Positions 13,157 through 20,997 of a stretch of 23,414 nucleotides of DNA are shown in pieces (position 1 is the stretch's first letter; the number at the start of each line of letters is the position of its first letter). The position numbers and the translations under genes are program-made. Origin of the DNA: JBOGEN01 sp050743265 (GTDB lineage Bacteria; Actinomycetota; Actinomycetes; JBOGEN01); NCBI GenBank assembly GCA_050743265.1, contig JBOGEN010000026.1, forward strand, positions 1-23,414, given 5' to 3'. Below the pieces are notes generated by a model, which was not told where the DNA came from, ran no database searches, and saw nothing but the letters and a program-made list of their open reading frames with translations.

Positions 13157-15316
13157 ATGCCCTCACCGCTCTACCGCCTCGGCCGGGTCGCCGCTCTGCA
13201 CCCCTGGCGGGTCGTCGCCGCCTGGCTGCTCGCGGCAGGGGCCGTCGCGGGAGCGGCGCAGGTGTCCGGCGGCGTCCCCACCGACGACTACACGCTGCCC
13301 GGGACGGGCACCCAGCGCGCGACCGAGCTGCTCGAGGAGCGGTTCCCCGAGGCGGCCGGGGCGGACTCGCGGGTGGTCGTCCACCGCGACGGCGGGCCGC
13401 TCGACCAGCGGGCCCTCGGCGAGGCGAAGGCCGAGCTCGAGGACGTCCAGGACGTCAGTGCGGTGGCGCCTCCGCTGGTCAGCCGCGACGGCAGCACCGC
13501 CGTCCTCACCGTGCAGTACGACGTCCCGGTCACCGAGTTCCGCGGCAACGAGGGCGTCGACGAGCTCGAGCCCGCCACCGCGCCGCTGGACGAGCGCGGC
13601 TACCAGGTCGAGTACGGCGGGCAGGTGCCGGAGAACGTCCAACCCCCGAGCGGCACCGCCGAGCTCGTCGGCATCGGGGCCGCCCTCGTCATTCTGCTCG
13701 CCGCGTTCGGGGCCGTCATCGCCGCCGGCCTGCCGCTCGCCATCGCCGGGGTGGGCCTCGGCATCGGCACCAGCGGCATCACGCTCCTCGCCGCCAGCGC
13801 GGACGTGAGCACCGTCGCCCCCACCCTGGCGACGATGGTGGGACTCGGCGTCGGCATCGACTACGCGCTGCTCGTCGTGACCCGCCACCGCGACGCCCTC
13901 GCCGAGGGCATCCCCGTCGCCGACGCCGTCGGACGCGCGACCGCCACAGCCGGCCAGTCGGCACTGTGGGCCGGGGTCACCGTGCTGCTCGCGCTGACCG
14001 GCCTGCTGTTCTGCGGCATCCCGAACTTCGCGACGATGGGAGTGGCCACGGGCATCGTCGTCCTCGTCACGATGGTCGCGGCCGTCACGCTGCTGCCCGC
14101 CCTGCTCGGACTCCTCGGCTTTCGCGTGTACAGCCGCCGGGACCGGCGCAGCGGGCACCTGCAGGCGTCCGCGTCCCACTCGCGGATGGCCGAGCGGTTC
14201 GCCCGTGTCGTCGGGCGGCGACCGCTGCCCTGGCTCCTGGTGACCCTCGTCCTCCTGCTCGCGCTCGCCGCCCCGGCGCTGTCGCTCCGGATCGGCGAGG
14301 CCGACGCGGGCAGCGAGTCCGAGGAGCTCACGATCCGCCGGGCGTACGACCTCGTGGACGCGGAGTTCGGGCCGGGCGCGAACGGTCCGCTCGCGGTGGC
14401 GGTGGACGTCCCCGCGGCCGGAGGACCCGAGGCCCTGCCCGACCTGCGCCAGCGGCTGTCCGGCGTCGAGGGGGTCGCGACGGTCGGCCCGCCCACAGTG
14501 TCCGACGACAGGACGGCCGCGCTGTTCACCCTCACCCCGACCACCGGGCCGCAGGACACCGAGACCGAGCAGCTGGTGGAGCGCCTCCGCGACGGGCCGC
14601 TGCCGCCCGGCTCGGACGTCGCCGGCTTCACCGCGGCGATGATCGACCTGTCCGACGTGCTCGCGGAGAACCTGTGGCGGGTCGTCGCCAGCGTCATCGC
14701 GCTGTCCTGTCTTCTGCTGCTGCTCGCGTTCCGGTCCCTGGTCATCCCGCTCAAGGCCGCGGTGGTGAACCTGCTCTCGATCGGTGCCGCGCTCGGCGTC
14801 GTCGCCGCGGTGTTCCAGACCGAGGCCGGGGCGAGCCTGGTCGGGCTGGACGAGACCGTTCCGGTCGCCGCGTACGTCCCGGTGCTCATGTTCGCGGTGC
14901 TGTTCGGCCTGTCGATGGACTACGAGGTCTTTCTGCTCTCCCGCGTACGCGAGGAGTGGCTCGCGACCGGACAGAGCCGCAGGGCTGTCGTCACCGGGCT
15001 GGCGTCGACCGCACGGGTCATCTCGTCCGCCGCGGCCATCATGGTCGCGGTCTTCCTCGGCTTCGCGTTCGACCCGACCGTCGTCGTGAAGATGATGGGC
15101 GTCGGGATGGCGACCGCGATCGCGGTGGACGCGACCCTCGTCCGCCTCCTCCTCGTCCCGGCGATCATGGCGGTGCTCGGACGGCACGCCTGGTACCTGC
15201 CGCGCTGGCTGGACCGCGTCCTGCCGCGCCTGGAGCCGGCGTCCGTCGGGGACGCGGAGGACCCCGCCCCCGCGCCGGCCGACGCCGGGCGAAGCGTGCC
15301 CGCAGGGAGGCGCTAG
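13157..15316 (+). CDS. MMPL/RND-family membrane transporter
   Basis: A 719-residue transporter of the MMPL branch of the RND superfamily, complete. Two repeated halves are visible. Each has one helix, a large outer domain, then a block of five helices. The first block carries GLGVGIDYALLVVTRHR (D235-Y236) and the second FGLSMDYEVFLLSRVREE (D588-Y589), the Asp-Tyr pairs that relay protons in MMPL proteins. The outer domains lie at about 35-165 and 375-490. The C-terminus is a short cytosolic tail rich in Ala/Pro/Asp, without the long C-terminal domain of MmpL3. Typical substrates are lipids or hydrophobic small molecules; none can be assigned. The ATG at 13157 follows AGGAG at 13147-13151. The gene stands alone, converging with the minus-strand gene at 15321. 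Confidence 0.95.
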   Translation: MPSPLYRLGRVAALHPWRVVAAWLLAAGAVAGAAQVSGGVPTDDYTLPGTGTQRATELLEERFPEAAGADSRVVVHRDGGPLDQRALGEAKAELEDVQDVSAVAPPLVSRDGSTAVLTVQYDVPVTEFRGNEGVDELEPATAPLDERGYQVEYGGQVPENVQPPSGTAELVGIGAALVILLAAFGAVIAAGLPLAIAGVGLGIGTSGITLLAASADVSTVAPTLATMVGLGVGIDYALLVVTRHRDALAEGIPVADAVGRATATAGQSALWAGVTVLLALTGLLFCGIPNFATMGVATGIVVLVTMVAAVTLLPALLGLLGFRVYSRRDRRSGHLQASASHSRMAERFARVVGRRPLPWLLVTLVLLLALAAPALSLRIGEADAGSESEELTIRRAYDLVDAEFGPGANGPLAVAVDVPAAGGPEALPDLRQRLSGVEGVATVGPPTVSDDRTAALFTLTPTTGPQDTETEQLVERLRDGPLPPGSDVAGFTAAMIDLSDVLAENLWRVVASVIALSCLLLLLAFRSLVIPLKAAVVNLLSIGAALGVVAAVFQTEAGASLVGLDETVPVAAYVPVLMFAVLFGLSMDYEVFLLSRVREEWLATGQSRRAVVTGLASTARVISSAAAIMVAVFLGFAFDPTVVVKMMGVGMATAIAVDATLVRLLLVPAIMAVLGRHAWYLPRWLDRVLPRLEPASVGDAEDPAPAPADAGRSVPAGRR

Positions 15317-15320
15317 CTGC

Positions 15321-16034
15321 TCAGTCCCGGGCCAGCCGGGGCGGCCACGGGTCGAGAGTCGGCAATGCGCCGTCTCCCGCGCGCACCGGACCGACCGGCT
15401 CGCGTCCGGCCAGCCACGCCGTCAGGTCGCAGAGCCTTCCGGTGACGCGCGGCCCGTCGCCGGCGCCGACGACCCACTGGTGCGCGTCGTCGTCGGGGAC
15501 GACTGCGGCGCCCGACTCGACGGGTAGCCGCTGCAGCAGGAACTGCACCGCGTGCACGCAGAAGTCCGGCTGCCAGGCCGTGCAGTCGACCCCCAGCCCG
15601 AGGTCGACGGCGTGGATCTCGCTCTCCCGCCACCGGGAGTACACCGTGTAGGCGAGCGTCGCGTCGCGGATGGAGATCGGACGGTCCCAGTCGGGCCCGC
15701 TCACCTCGGCCCACACCGCTTCCAGCTGTCGCGCGCTCTCGGCGACGTCGGCGAGGAGGGCGGGCGCCAGGCGTACGGCGACGGCCTCGATGTCGGCGGC
15801 GCGGCCCTCCTGGCCGCCGTCGTACATCGGGACGAGCTGACCCTCCAGCCCGGCGCGTGTCATCCGGGTGAGGGCACGCGCGTTGTTGGCGAGGTGCGCA
15901 GCCACGTGGGCGCGGGACCACTCCGGGAGCGGCGACGGCGCGCGCGCCGTCTCCTCGGTCAGACCGGCGAGCACGGTGAGCAGGCGGTCGTGGCTGGAAC
16001 GGACGGCGTCCACGGGTGGGGGCGGCACGCTCAT
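15321..16034 (-). CDS. Maleylpyruvate isomerase-family mycothiol-dependent enzyme
   Basis: A 237-residue protein of the MDMPI group (DinB-like four-helix bundle plus a C-terminal domain). The metal-binding residues are in place: H47 in WSRAHVAAHLANNARAL, and E137 and H141 in WRESEIHAVDLGLG, which match the His/Glu/His set of mycothiol-dependent maleylpyruvate isomerase. A C-terminal part with VTGRLCDLTAWLAGRE is the usual second domain. Such enzymes use mycothiol for isomerisation or thiol transfer; the true substrate of most paralogues is unknown, and no gentisate-pathway genes lie nearby. The start is ATG 16032-16034; longer frames to 16181 would run into the regulatory region of the next gene. 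Its stop is four bases from that of the MMPL gene (convergent). Confidence 0.88.
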   Translation of the reverse strand: MSVPPPPVDAVRSSHDRLLTVLAGLTEETARAPSPLPEWSRAHVAAHLANNARALTRMTRAGLEGQLVPMYDGGQEGRAADIEAVAVRLAPALLADVAESARQLEAVWAEVSGPDWDRPISIRDATLAYTVYSRWRESEIHAVDLGLGVDCTAWQPDFCVHAVQFLLQRLPVESGAAVVPDDDAHQWVVGAGDGPRVTGRLCDLTAWLAGREPVGPVRAGDGALPTLDPWPPRLARD

Positions 16035-16135
16035 GGCGCCTGACCCTATGCCTCCCCTGGCGCCGGGTCGGCGCCCAGGCTCGCGCGCTGTGCTCCGACC
16101 GGGCGACACATCCCCCCACCCCGGTTGCCTGGGGT

Positions 16136-16177
16136 TACCAGCGGGTAGCATCATGGTGTTACTGACCAGTAGGTAAC
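16136..16177. promoter_or_regulatory. Candidate operator pair upstream of the acyl-CoA dehydrogenase gene
   Basis: Two inverted repeats lie 43-84 bases before the ATG: TACC-AGCG-GGTA (16136-16147) and GTTACTGACCAGTAGGTAAC (16158-16177; outer five bases perfectly paired, seven of ten in all). TAGCAT (16146-16151) is a possible -10 between them. The arrangement suits a TetR-type fatty-acid regulator, but no specific factor can be named. Confidence 0.5.
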
Positions 16178-16219
16178 CCAACTGCCTCCCTGCACCCCAG
16201 TGGACGACCGGAGCGAACC

Positions 16220-18058
16220 ATGGGCCACTACAAGGCCAACCTGCGCGACCTCGAGTTCACCCTGTTCGAGGTCTTCGGCCGGGGCGAGGTCCTCGGCCGG
16301 CCCCCGTACGACGAGGTGGACGCCGACACCGCGCGCAGCATCCTCGCCGAGGTGGAGCGGCTGGCCACCCACGAGCTGGCCGACTCCCTGCTCTCCTCAG
16401 ACCGGACGCCGCCCACGTTCGACCCGGCCACCGGTGAGGTGCAGCTGCCCGAGGACTTCAAGAAGAGCTACCAGACGTACATGGACGCCGAGTGGTGGCG
16501 GCTCGTCGTCCCCGCGGAGCTGGGTGGCACGGTCGTCCCGCCGACGCTGCGCTGGGCGTTCGCCGAGCTCGTGCTCGGCTCGAACCCCGCGGTGTGGATG
16601 TACTCGGCCGGTCCCGCCTTCGGCGCCGTGGTCTGGAAGCTCGGCACGGACGAGCAGAGGCAGATCGCCCGGCACATGGTCGAGCGGCAGTGGGGCGCCA
16701 CGATGGTGCTCACCGAGCCGGACGCCGGCTCCGACGTCGGCGCGGGGCGGGCGACGGCGCACCCCCAGCCCGACGGCACCTGGCACCTCGAGGGCGTCAA
16801 GCGCTTCATCACCTCGGGTGAGCACGACCTGTCCGAGAACATCGTCCACCTCGTGCTGGCCCGGCCGGTCGGCGTCGAGGGTGCGGGCGGCCCCGGGACC
16901 AAGGGCCTCTCGATGTTCATCGTCCCCAAGCACCAGTTCGACCTCGAGACGGGAGACGTTCACGCGCGCAACGGCGTCCGTGCCACGAACGTCGAGAAGA
17001 AGATGGGCCTCAAGGTCTCGACGACGTGCGAGCTCACGTTCGGCGAGAAGGAGCCCGCGGTCGGCTACCTGCTCGGTGAGGTCCACCAGGGCATCGCGCA
17101 GATGTTCGAGATCATCGAGTACGCGCGGATGATGGTCGGCACGAAGGCCATCGCGACCCTGTCGACCGGCTACCTCAACGCGCTGGAGTTCGCCAAGGAG
17201 CGCGTCCAGGGCGCCGACATGCTGCAGATGGCGGACAAGGGCGCCCCACGCGTCACGATCACGCACCACCCCGAGGTACGGCGCTCGCTGCTGCTGCAGA
17301 AGGCGTACGCCGAGGGCATGCGCGCGCTCGTCCTCTACACCGCGCTGCAGCAGGACGCGGTCGACCTGGCCCACGCGAACGGCGAGGAGGACACGCTCGC
17401 AGAGCGCGTCAACGACCTACTGCTCCCGGTGGTCAAGGGCTTCGGCTCGGAGAAGTCGTACGCCCTGCTCTCGGACGCGCTGCAGATCTTCGGCGGCTCG
17501 GGTTACCTGCAGGAGTACCCGCTCGAGCAGTACATCAGGGACGCAAAGATCGACACCCTGTACGAGGGCACGACCGCGATCCAGGGCCTGGACCTGTTCT
17601 TCCGCAAGGTGGTCAAGGACCACGGGCAGGCCCTCACCAAGCTCCTCGGCGACATCCAGCAGTTCGTCAAGGACGAGGCGGGCAACGGCGCGCTCGAGAG
17701 GGAGCGCGCGCTGCTCGGCACCGCGGTCGAGGACGTCCAGGGAATCGTGGGCGCCATGGTGGGCCAGCTCACCATGGCCGAGCAGGACCCGGCCAACCTC
17801 TACCTGACCGGCCAGAACACGACCCGCCTGCTCATGGCGCTCGGCGAGCTCGTCACCGGCTGGCTGCTGCTCCGCCAGGCCGAGGTCGCCCTCGGCGCAG
17901 TGGACGAGGCCACCGGCCGCGACAAGGCCTTCTACCAAGGCAAGGTCGCTGCGGCACGGTTCTTCGCTCAGCAGGTCTTCCCGACCCTCTCCGCGCAGCG
18001 GGTCATCGCGGAGCGCACCGACAACGCGCTCATGGACCTCGCCGAGGACGCATTCTGA
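16220..18058 (+). CDS. Acyl-CoA dehydrogenase, FadE5-like
   Basis: A 612-residue flavoenzyme of the acyl-CoA dehydrogenase superfamily, close in length and in many motifs to mycobacterial FadE5 (611 residues). It begins GHYKANLRDLEFTLFEVFG, like FadE5, and has the extra N-terminal domain of this long subfamily. The FAD/substrate segment TMVLTEPDAGSDVGAGR lies near 170-190 and VKRFITSGEHD follows. The catalytic glutamate is in TLYEGTTAIQG (E449). It carries out the first, FAD-dependent step of beta-oxidation, oxidising acyl-CoA to trans-2-enoyl-CoA; FadE5 prefers long-chain substrates, but chain length cannot be read here. The ATG at 16220 gives the FadE5-like N-terminus, though the ribosome-binding site is weak. 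Probably a single-gene transcription unit under the palindromes just upstream. Confidence 0.95.
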   Translation: MGHYKANLRDLEFTLFEVFGRGEVLGRPPYDEVDADTARSILAEVERLATHELADSLLSSDRTPPTFDPATGEVQLPEDFKKSYQTYMDAEWWRLVVPAELGGTVVPPTLRWAFAELVLGSNPAVWMYSAGPAFGAVVWKLGTDEQRQIARHMVERQWGATMVLTEPDAGSDVGAGRATAHPQPDGTWHLEGVKRFITSGEHDLSENIVHLVLARPVGVEGAGGPGTKGLSMFIVPKHQFDLETGDVHARNGVRATNVEKKMGLKVSTTCELTFGEKEPAVGYLLGEVHQGIAQMFEIIEYARMMVGTKAIATLSTGYLNALEFAKERVQGADMLQMADKGAPRVTITHHPEVRRSLLLQKAYAEGMRALVLYTALQQDAVDLAHANGEEDTLAERVNDLLLPVVKGFGSEKSYALLSDALQIFGGSGYLQEYPLEQYIRDAKIDTLYEGTTAIQGLDLFFRKVVKDHGQALTKLLGDIQQFVKDEAGNGALERERALLGTAVEDVQGIVGAMVGQLTMAEQDPANLYLTGQNTTRLLMALGELVTGWLLLRQAEVALGAVDEATGRDKAFYQGKVAAARFFAQQVFPTLSAQRVIAERTDNALMDLAEDAF

Positions 18059-18093
18059 GGCCTCTTTTCGGGCGTCGCCCTCCCGGCCGTGCC

Positions 18094-18114
18094 TTATCCA
18101 CAGGATTGCCCACA
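18094..18114 (+). other. Two DnaA-box-like nonamers in tandem
   Basis: TTATCCACA (18094-18102), the classical DnaA box, is followed 12 bases on by TTGCCCACA (18106-18114), one mismatch from the actinobacterial TTGTCCACA. Both are in the same orientation. No origin-type cluster or neighbouring dnaA/dnaN gene is present, so this is at most a minor DnaA-binding site. Confidence 0.4.
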
Positions 18115-18146
18115 GGGTGGGGAAAGCCGACACTTGCCTGTCCGTG

Positions 18147-18173
18147 GGCCAGACAGTCACCAACCGTCTGGCC
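18147..18173. terminator. Inverted repeat after the acyl-CoA dehydrogenase gene
   Basis: Perfect 8-base arms GGCCAGAC/GTCTGGCC with an 11-base loop, about 90 bases after the stop. It may be a terminator or a regulatory site for the next gene. Confidence 0.4.
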
Positions 18174-18210
18174 TCTCAGAGGATCGACCTCAGCACGCGT
18201 TTCACCCCCC

Positions 18211-18234
18211 ACGACCGGGGGAACTCCCGGTCGT
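18211..18234. terminator. Hairpin in front of the DUF6458 gene
   Basis: Perfect 9-base arms ACGACCGGG/CCCGGTCGT with a six-base loop. It is the stronger candidate for terminating the upstream transcript. It sits 64 bases before the next ATG, so a role in the 5' leader is also possible. Confidence 0.5.
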
Positions 18235-18297
18235 CGACACTTCGACGGGGCAGGTTCGGCCGACTGCCAACGCCCCGTCCCGACGGGAGGATTCCTC

Positions 18298-18519
18298 ATG
18301 GGAATCGGCGTCAGCGTCTTCCTGATCGCACTCGGCGCGATCCTCGCCTTCGCCGTGGAGTTCGACGTCTCCGGGCTCGATCTCAACGCCATCGGGTACA
18401 TCCTCATGCTGGCCGGGCTCATCGGCCTGGTCATGGCGGTCGTCGTCTGGGGTCCCCGCCGGCGAGCCAGCTCGGACGTCGTCGAGGAGCGCCGCGTGTA
18501 CGACGACCGCCGGATGTGA
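18298..18519 (+). CDS. DUF6458-type small membrane protein
   Basis: A 73-residue protein with two membrane helices (about 4-22 and 33-53). It starts GIGVSVFLIALGAILAFAVE, continues with the VSGLDLNAIGYILMLAGLIG region, and ends with a basic, then acidic, cytosolic tail. This is the DUF6458 pattern, widespread and abundant in actinobacteria but of unknown function. The ATG at 18298 is preceded by GGGAGG at 18286-18291. It appears to be its own transcription unit, with a hairpin upstream. A related but longer, proline-rich protein with a similar N-terminus lies at 20474. Confidence 0.88.
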   Translation: MGIGVSVFLIALGAILAFAVEFDVSGLDLNAIGYILMLAGLIGLVMAVVVWGPRRRASSDVVEERRVYDDRRM

Positions 18520-18726
18520 GACCGACGGCGCGCACCCGACCGCGCCGCTGACCCGTCCCCGGTGACGGCGAGTCTCGGTAGTCACTCTGCGTAATCAGCC
18601 GTACGACCTGCGGCGAAACCCTTACTGCTTGCCCCGAAGCGTCCTAGTCTTCCCGGCTGGTGCCCTCGTGACAGATCTCACACCATCTGGGCACGCTCAC
18701 AGACCGCTTCCAGAAGGGGAGACACC

Positions 18727-20343
18727 GTGCCCAGAGGCTCTCGCCTACGCCTGCGCGCCCTGGCTCTCGGTGCAGCCGCGGCCACCGTCGCCGCTGTCAC
18801 CGTCCCTGCCGCCATCGCGGCTCCACCGACCGACACCACCGCCCTGCGTGACGCCGTCACTGCCGAGGGCGTGATGGAGCACGAGCGCACCCTCCAGTCG
18901 ATCGCGGACGCCAATGACGGCACCCGCGCGAGCGGGACATCGGGGTTCGACGCCTCGGCGGACTACGTCACCGACCGCCTGCAGGACGCCGGCTACACGG
19001 TGACCCGCCAGCCGTTCGACTACGAGGTGTTCCTCGAGGACGCCGACCCCGTGCTCGAGCAGGTCACGCCCGACCCCACGGCGTACGCCGAGGGCGACGA
19101 CTTCTCCACCATGGAGTACTCGGGCAGCGGCGACACGACCGCGGCGCTCACGCCGGTGGACGTCGTGCTGCCACCGGGGGCGGCCGACAACACGTCGAAC
19201 TCCGGCTGCGAGGAGGCCGATTTCGCCGGGTTCCCCGCGGGCAACATCGCGCTGGTCCAGCGCGGTACGTGTGACTTCCGGGTGAAGGTCACCAACGCCG
19301 CCACGGCCGGGGCGACCGGCGTCGTCATCTTCAACGAGGGCCAGGAGGGCCGCACCGAGGTCATCAGCGGCACCCTCGGCGCCGAGCAGGGCCAGGCCGC
19401 CATCCCCGCGGTCGGGACGTCCTTCGCCGTCGGCCAGGACCTGTTCGACCTGACCCAGACGGACGAGGTGACGATGCACCTCGCGGTCACCGCACACACC
19501 GAGGTGCGCTCGACCGAGAACGTCATCGCCGAGACCAACGGCGGGCGTGGTGACCGCGTCACGATGCTGGGTGCCCACCTGGACTCCGTCCAGGAGGGTC
19601 CGGGCATCCACGACAACGGCAGCGGGTCGGCGGGCATCCTCGAGATCGCCGAGGAGATGGCCGAGTCCGGTGTCACCCCGCGGAACAAGGTGCGCTTCGC
19701 CTGGTGGGGCGCGGAGGAGTCCGGCCTCGTCGGGTCGCAGCACTACGTCGACCAGCTCTCCGCCCGGGCGGCCAAGGACATTGCCGTCTACCTGAACTTC
19801 GACATGATCGGCTCGCCGAACTACGTGCGGTTCGTGTACGACGGCGACGGGTCGGCGTTCGGGGTCAAGGGCCCGTCCGGCTCCGCCAACATCGAGAAGG
19901 TCTTCACCGACTTCTTCGCGGGCCAGGAGATGGCGTCCGAGCCCACCCAGTTCGACGGGCGCTCCGACTACGACGCGTTCGTGAACCGGGGCATCGCCGC
20001 CGGTGGGCTCTTCACCGGTGCCGAGGACGCGAAGTCCGCGGCGCAGGCCGCCGAGTACGGCGGCGTGGCAGGAGCTGCGTTCGACCCCTGCTACCACCAG
20101 GCGTGCGACAGCCTCGACCCGGTCGGTGACGGAGCGGACGCGGGCGTGTACGCGGCACTCGCGGCCGACTACGACATGGAGGGCAACGTCAACCTCACCG
20201 CCCTCGAGGAGATGACGGACGCGGCCGCCCACGCGGCGCTCACGTTCGCCATGTCGAGCTCGTCCCCGAGCGGTACGGAGAAGGGCTCGAGCACCCCGAG
20301 CAGCACCACGCTCGAGTTCCGCGGCAACCACCAGGTGCGCTGA
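18727..20343 (+). CDS. Secreted M28-family zinc aminopeptidase with PA domain
   Basis: A 538-residue exported peptidase. Residues 1 to about 31 form a signal peptide (basic start, hydrophobic ALGAAAATVAAVTV, cleavage near AIA-APP). A protease-associated (PA) domain spans about 130-265, with GNIALVQRGTCDFRVKVTNA. The M28 catalytic domain has its two-zinc ligands and catalytic acid: GAHLDS (H284), HDNGSGSAG (D296), WGAEESGLVG (E330/E331), NFDMIG (D359) and CYHQACDS (H457). A serine/threonine-rich tail follows residue 515. The architecture is that of bacterial leucine-type aminopeptidases related to the Streptomyces griseus enzyme, which remove N-terminal residues from extracellular peptides. 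GTG 18727 follows AGGGGAGAC; it yields the proper signal peptide. Confidence 0.94.
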   Translation: MPRGSRLRLRALALGAAAATVAAVTVPAAIAAPPTDTTALRDAVTAEGVMEHERTLQSIADANDGTRASGTSGFDASADYVTDRLQDAGYTVTRQPFDYEVFLEDADPVLEQVTPDPTAYAEGDDFSTMEYSGSGDTTAALTPVDVVLPPGAADNTSNSGCEEADFAGFPAGNIALVQRGTCDFRVKVTNAATAGATGVVIFNEGQEGRTEVISGTLGAEQGQAAIPAVGTSFAVGQDLFDLTQTDEVTMHLAVTAHTEVRSTENVIAETNGGRGDRVTMLGAHLDSVQEGPGIHDNGSGSAGILEIAEEMAESGVTPRNKVRFAWWGAEESGLVGSQHYVDQLSARAAKDIAVYLNFDMIGSPNYVRFVYDGDGSAFGVKGPSGSANIEKVFTDFFAGQEMASEPTQFDGRSDYDAFVNRGIAAGGLFTGAEDAKSAAQAAEYGGVAGAAFDPCYHQACDSLDPVGDGADAGVYAALAADYDMEGNVNLTALEEMTDAAAHAALTFAMSSSSPSGTEKGSSTPSSTTLEFRGNHQVR

Positions 20344-20355
20344 GCACCACCCACA

Positions 20356-20421
20356 CCGCCGATCTTGGGGCCGGAGTCGTCTCCCGGGGCGCCGGGCGCC
20401 GCCCGGCTCCAAGATCGGCGG
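20356..20421. terminator. Long-stem terminator after the aminopeptidase gene
   Basis: 19-base arms (20356-20374 and 20403-20421), CCGCCGATCTTGG... pairing with ...CCAAGATCGGCGG, with a single mismatch, and a 28-base GC-rich loop that can itself fold. It starts 13 bases after the stop. This is by far the strongest hairpin in the window. Confidence 0.85.
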
Positions 20422-20473
20422 CCTCTGGGGGGTCTGTTCACCTGATCATGGACCGGGGTGAACAATCAGTCCC

Positions 20474-20953
20474 ATGCGGCTGACCACCGGAACCGGCGTC
20501 ACCATGATCGCGGGGGGTGCGGTCCTCGCGTTCGCGATCGACCCGCCCCGCTGGATCGTGCGCTACATCGACGTCATCGACCTGGGGCTCATCCTCATCT
20601 GGGTCGGCGTCCTCGTGCTCGCGATCCACGTCTACCTCTACGCCCCGCGCCGCCCGAAGCCGCCCCGCCGGGACCGGCACGAGCCGCCGCCACCCCCCGA
20701 CAGTGACCGGTACGCCCCCGGCCGCTTCGCGTCTCCGCGCGAGGATGCGTACGCCGACGGGTCGTCCACGCCGGTGCAGCCCGGCGCCGGCTACCCCCCT
20801 CCTCCGCCGCCCCCTCAGGCGTACGACGAGACGCGGGTCTTTCCGGACCCCGCGCCAGCACCGGCCCCGCGCCCTGCCGACCCCGGGCCGCGGCGTCAGG
20901 TGCCGCGCCCGGCCAACGACGACGACACGCAGTACCTGCCGCGCCGCGACTGA
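20474..20953 (+). CDS. Small membrane protein with proline-rich tail
   Basis: A 159-residue protein. The first 60 residues hold two membrane helices (GVTMIAGGAVLAFAI and LGLILIWVGVLVLAIHVYLY), laid out much like DUF6458 proteins: short amphipathic start, acidic loop with an Ile-Asp-Val-Ile-Asp core, second helix, then a basic stop-transfer (APRRPKPPRRDR). Residues 70-159 are disordered-looking and rich in Pro, Ala, Asp and Arg, with polyproline runs, and end ANDDDTQYLPRRD. I cannot assign a function. The start at ATG 20474 has only a weak upstream GGGGTG, and the gene follows the strong terminator. It converges with the thioredoxin-NHL gene. The lower conservation expected for its tail makes an independent check of coding status useful. 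Confidence 0.78.
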   Translation: MRLTTGTGVTMIAGGAVLAFAIDPPRWIVRYIDVIDLGLILIWVGVLVLAIHVYLYAPRRPKPPRRDRHEPPPPPDSDRYAPGRFASPREDAYADGSSTPVQPGAGYPPPPPPPQAYDETRVFPDPAPAPAPRPADPGPRRQVPRPANDDDTQYLPRRD

Positions 20954-20997
20954 CGGCGTCCCCGGTCGAGATGGGCCCTGACGAGCTCACCCGCCGG

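Noticed and set aside
13163..15187. Long minus-strand open frame (674 codons) opposite the MMPL gene
   Set aside because: An Asp/His/Gly/Arg-rich low-complexity translation; the plus strand encodes a textbook MMPL protein.
18745..20412. Long minus-strand open frame opposite the aminopeptidase gene
   Set aside because: Shadow of the M28 gene; no start signal, and it crosses the terminator hairpin.
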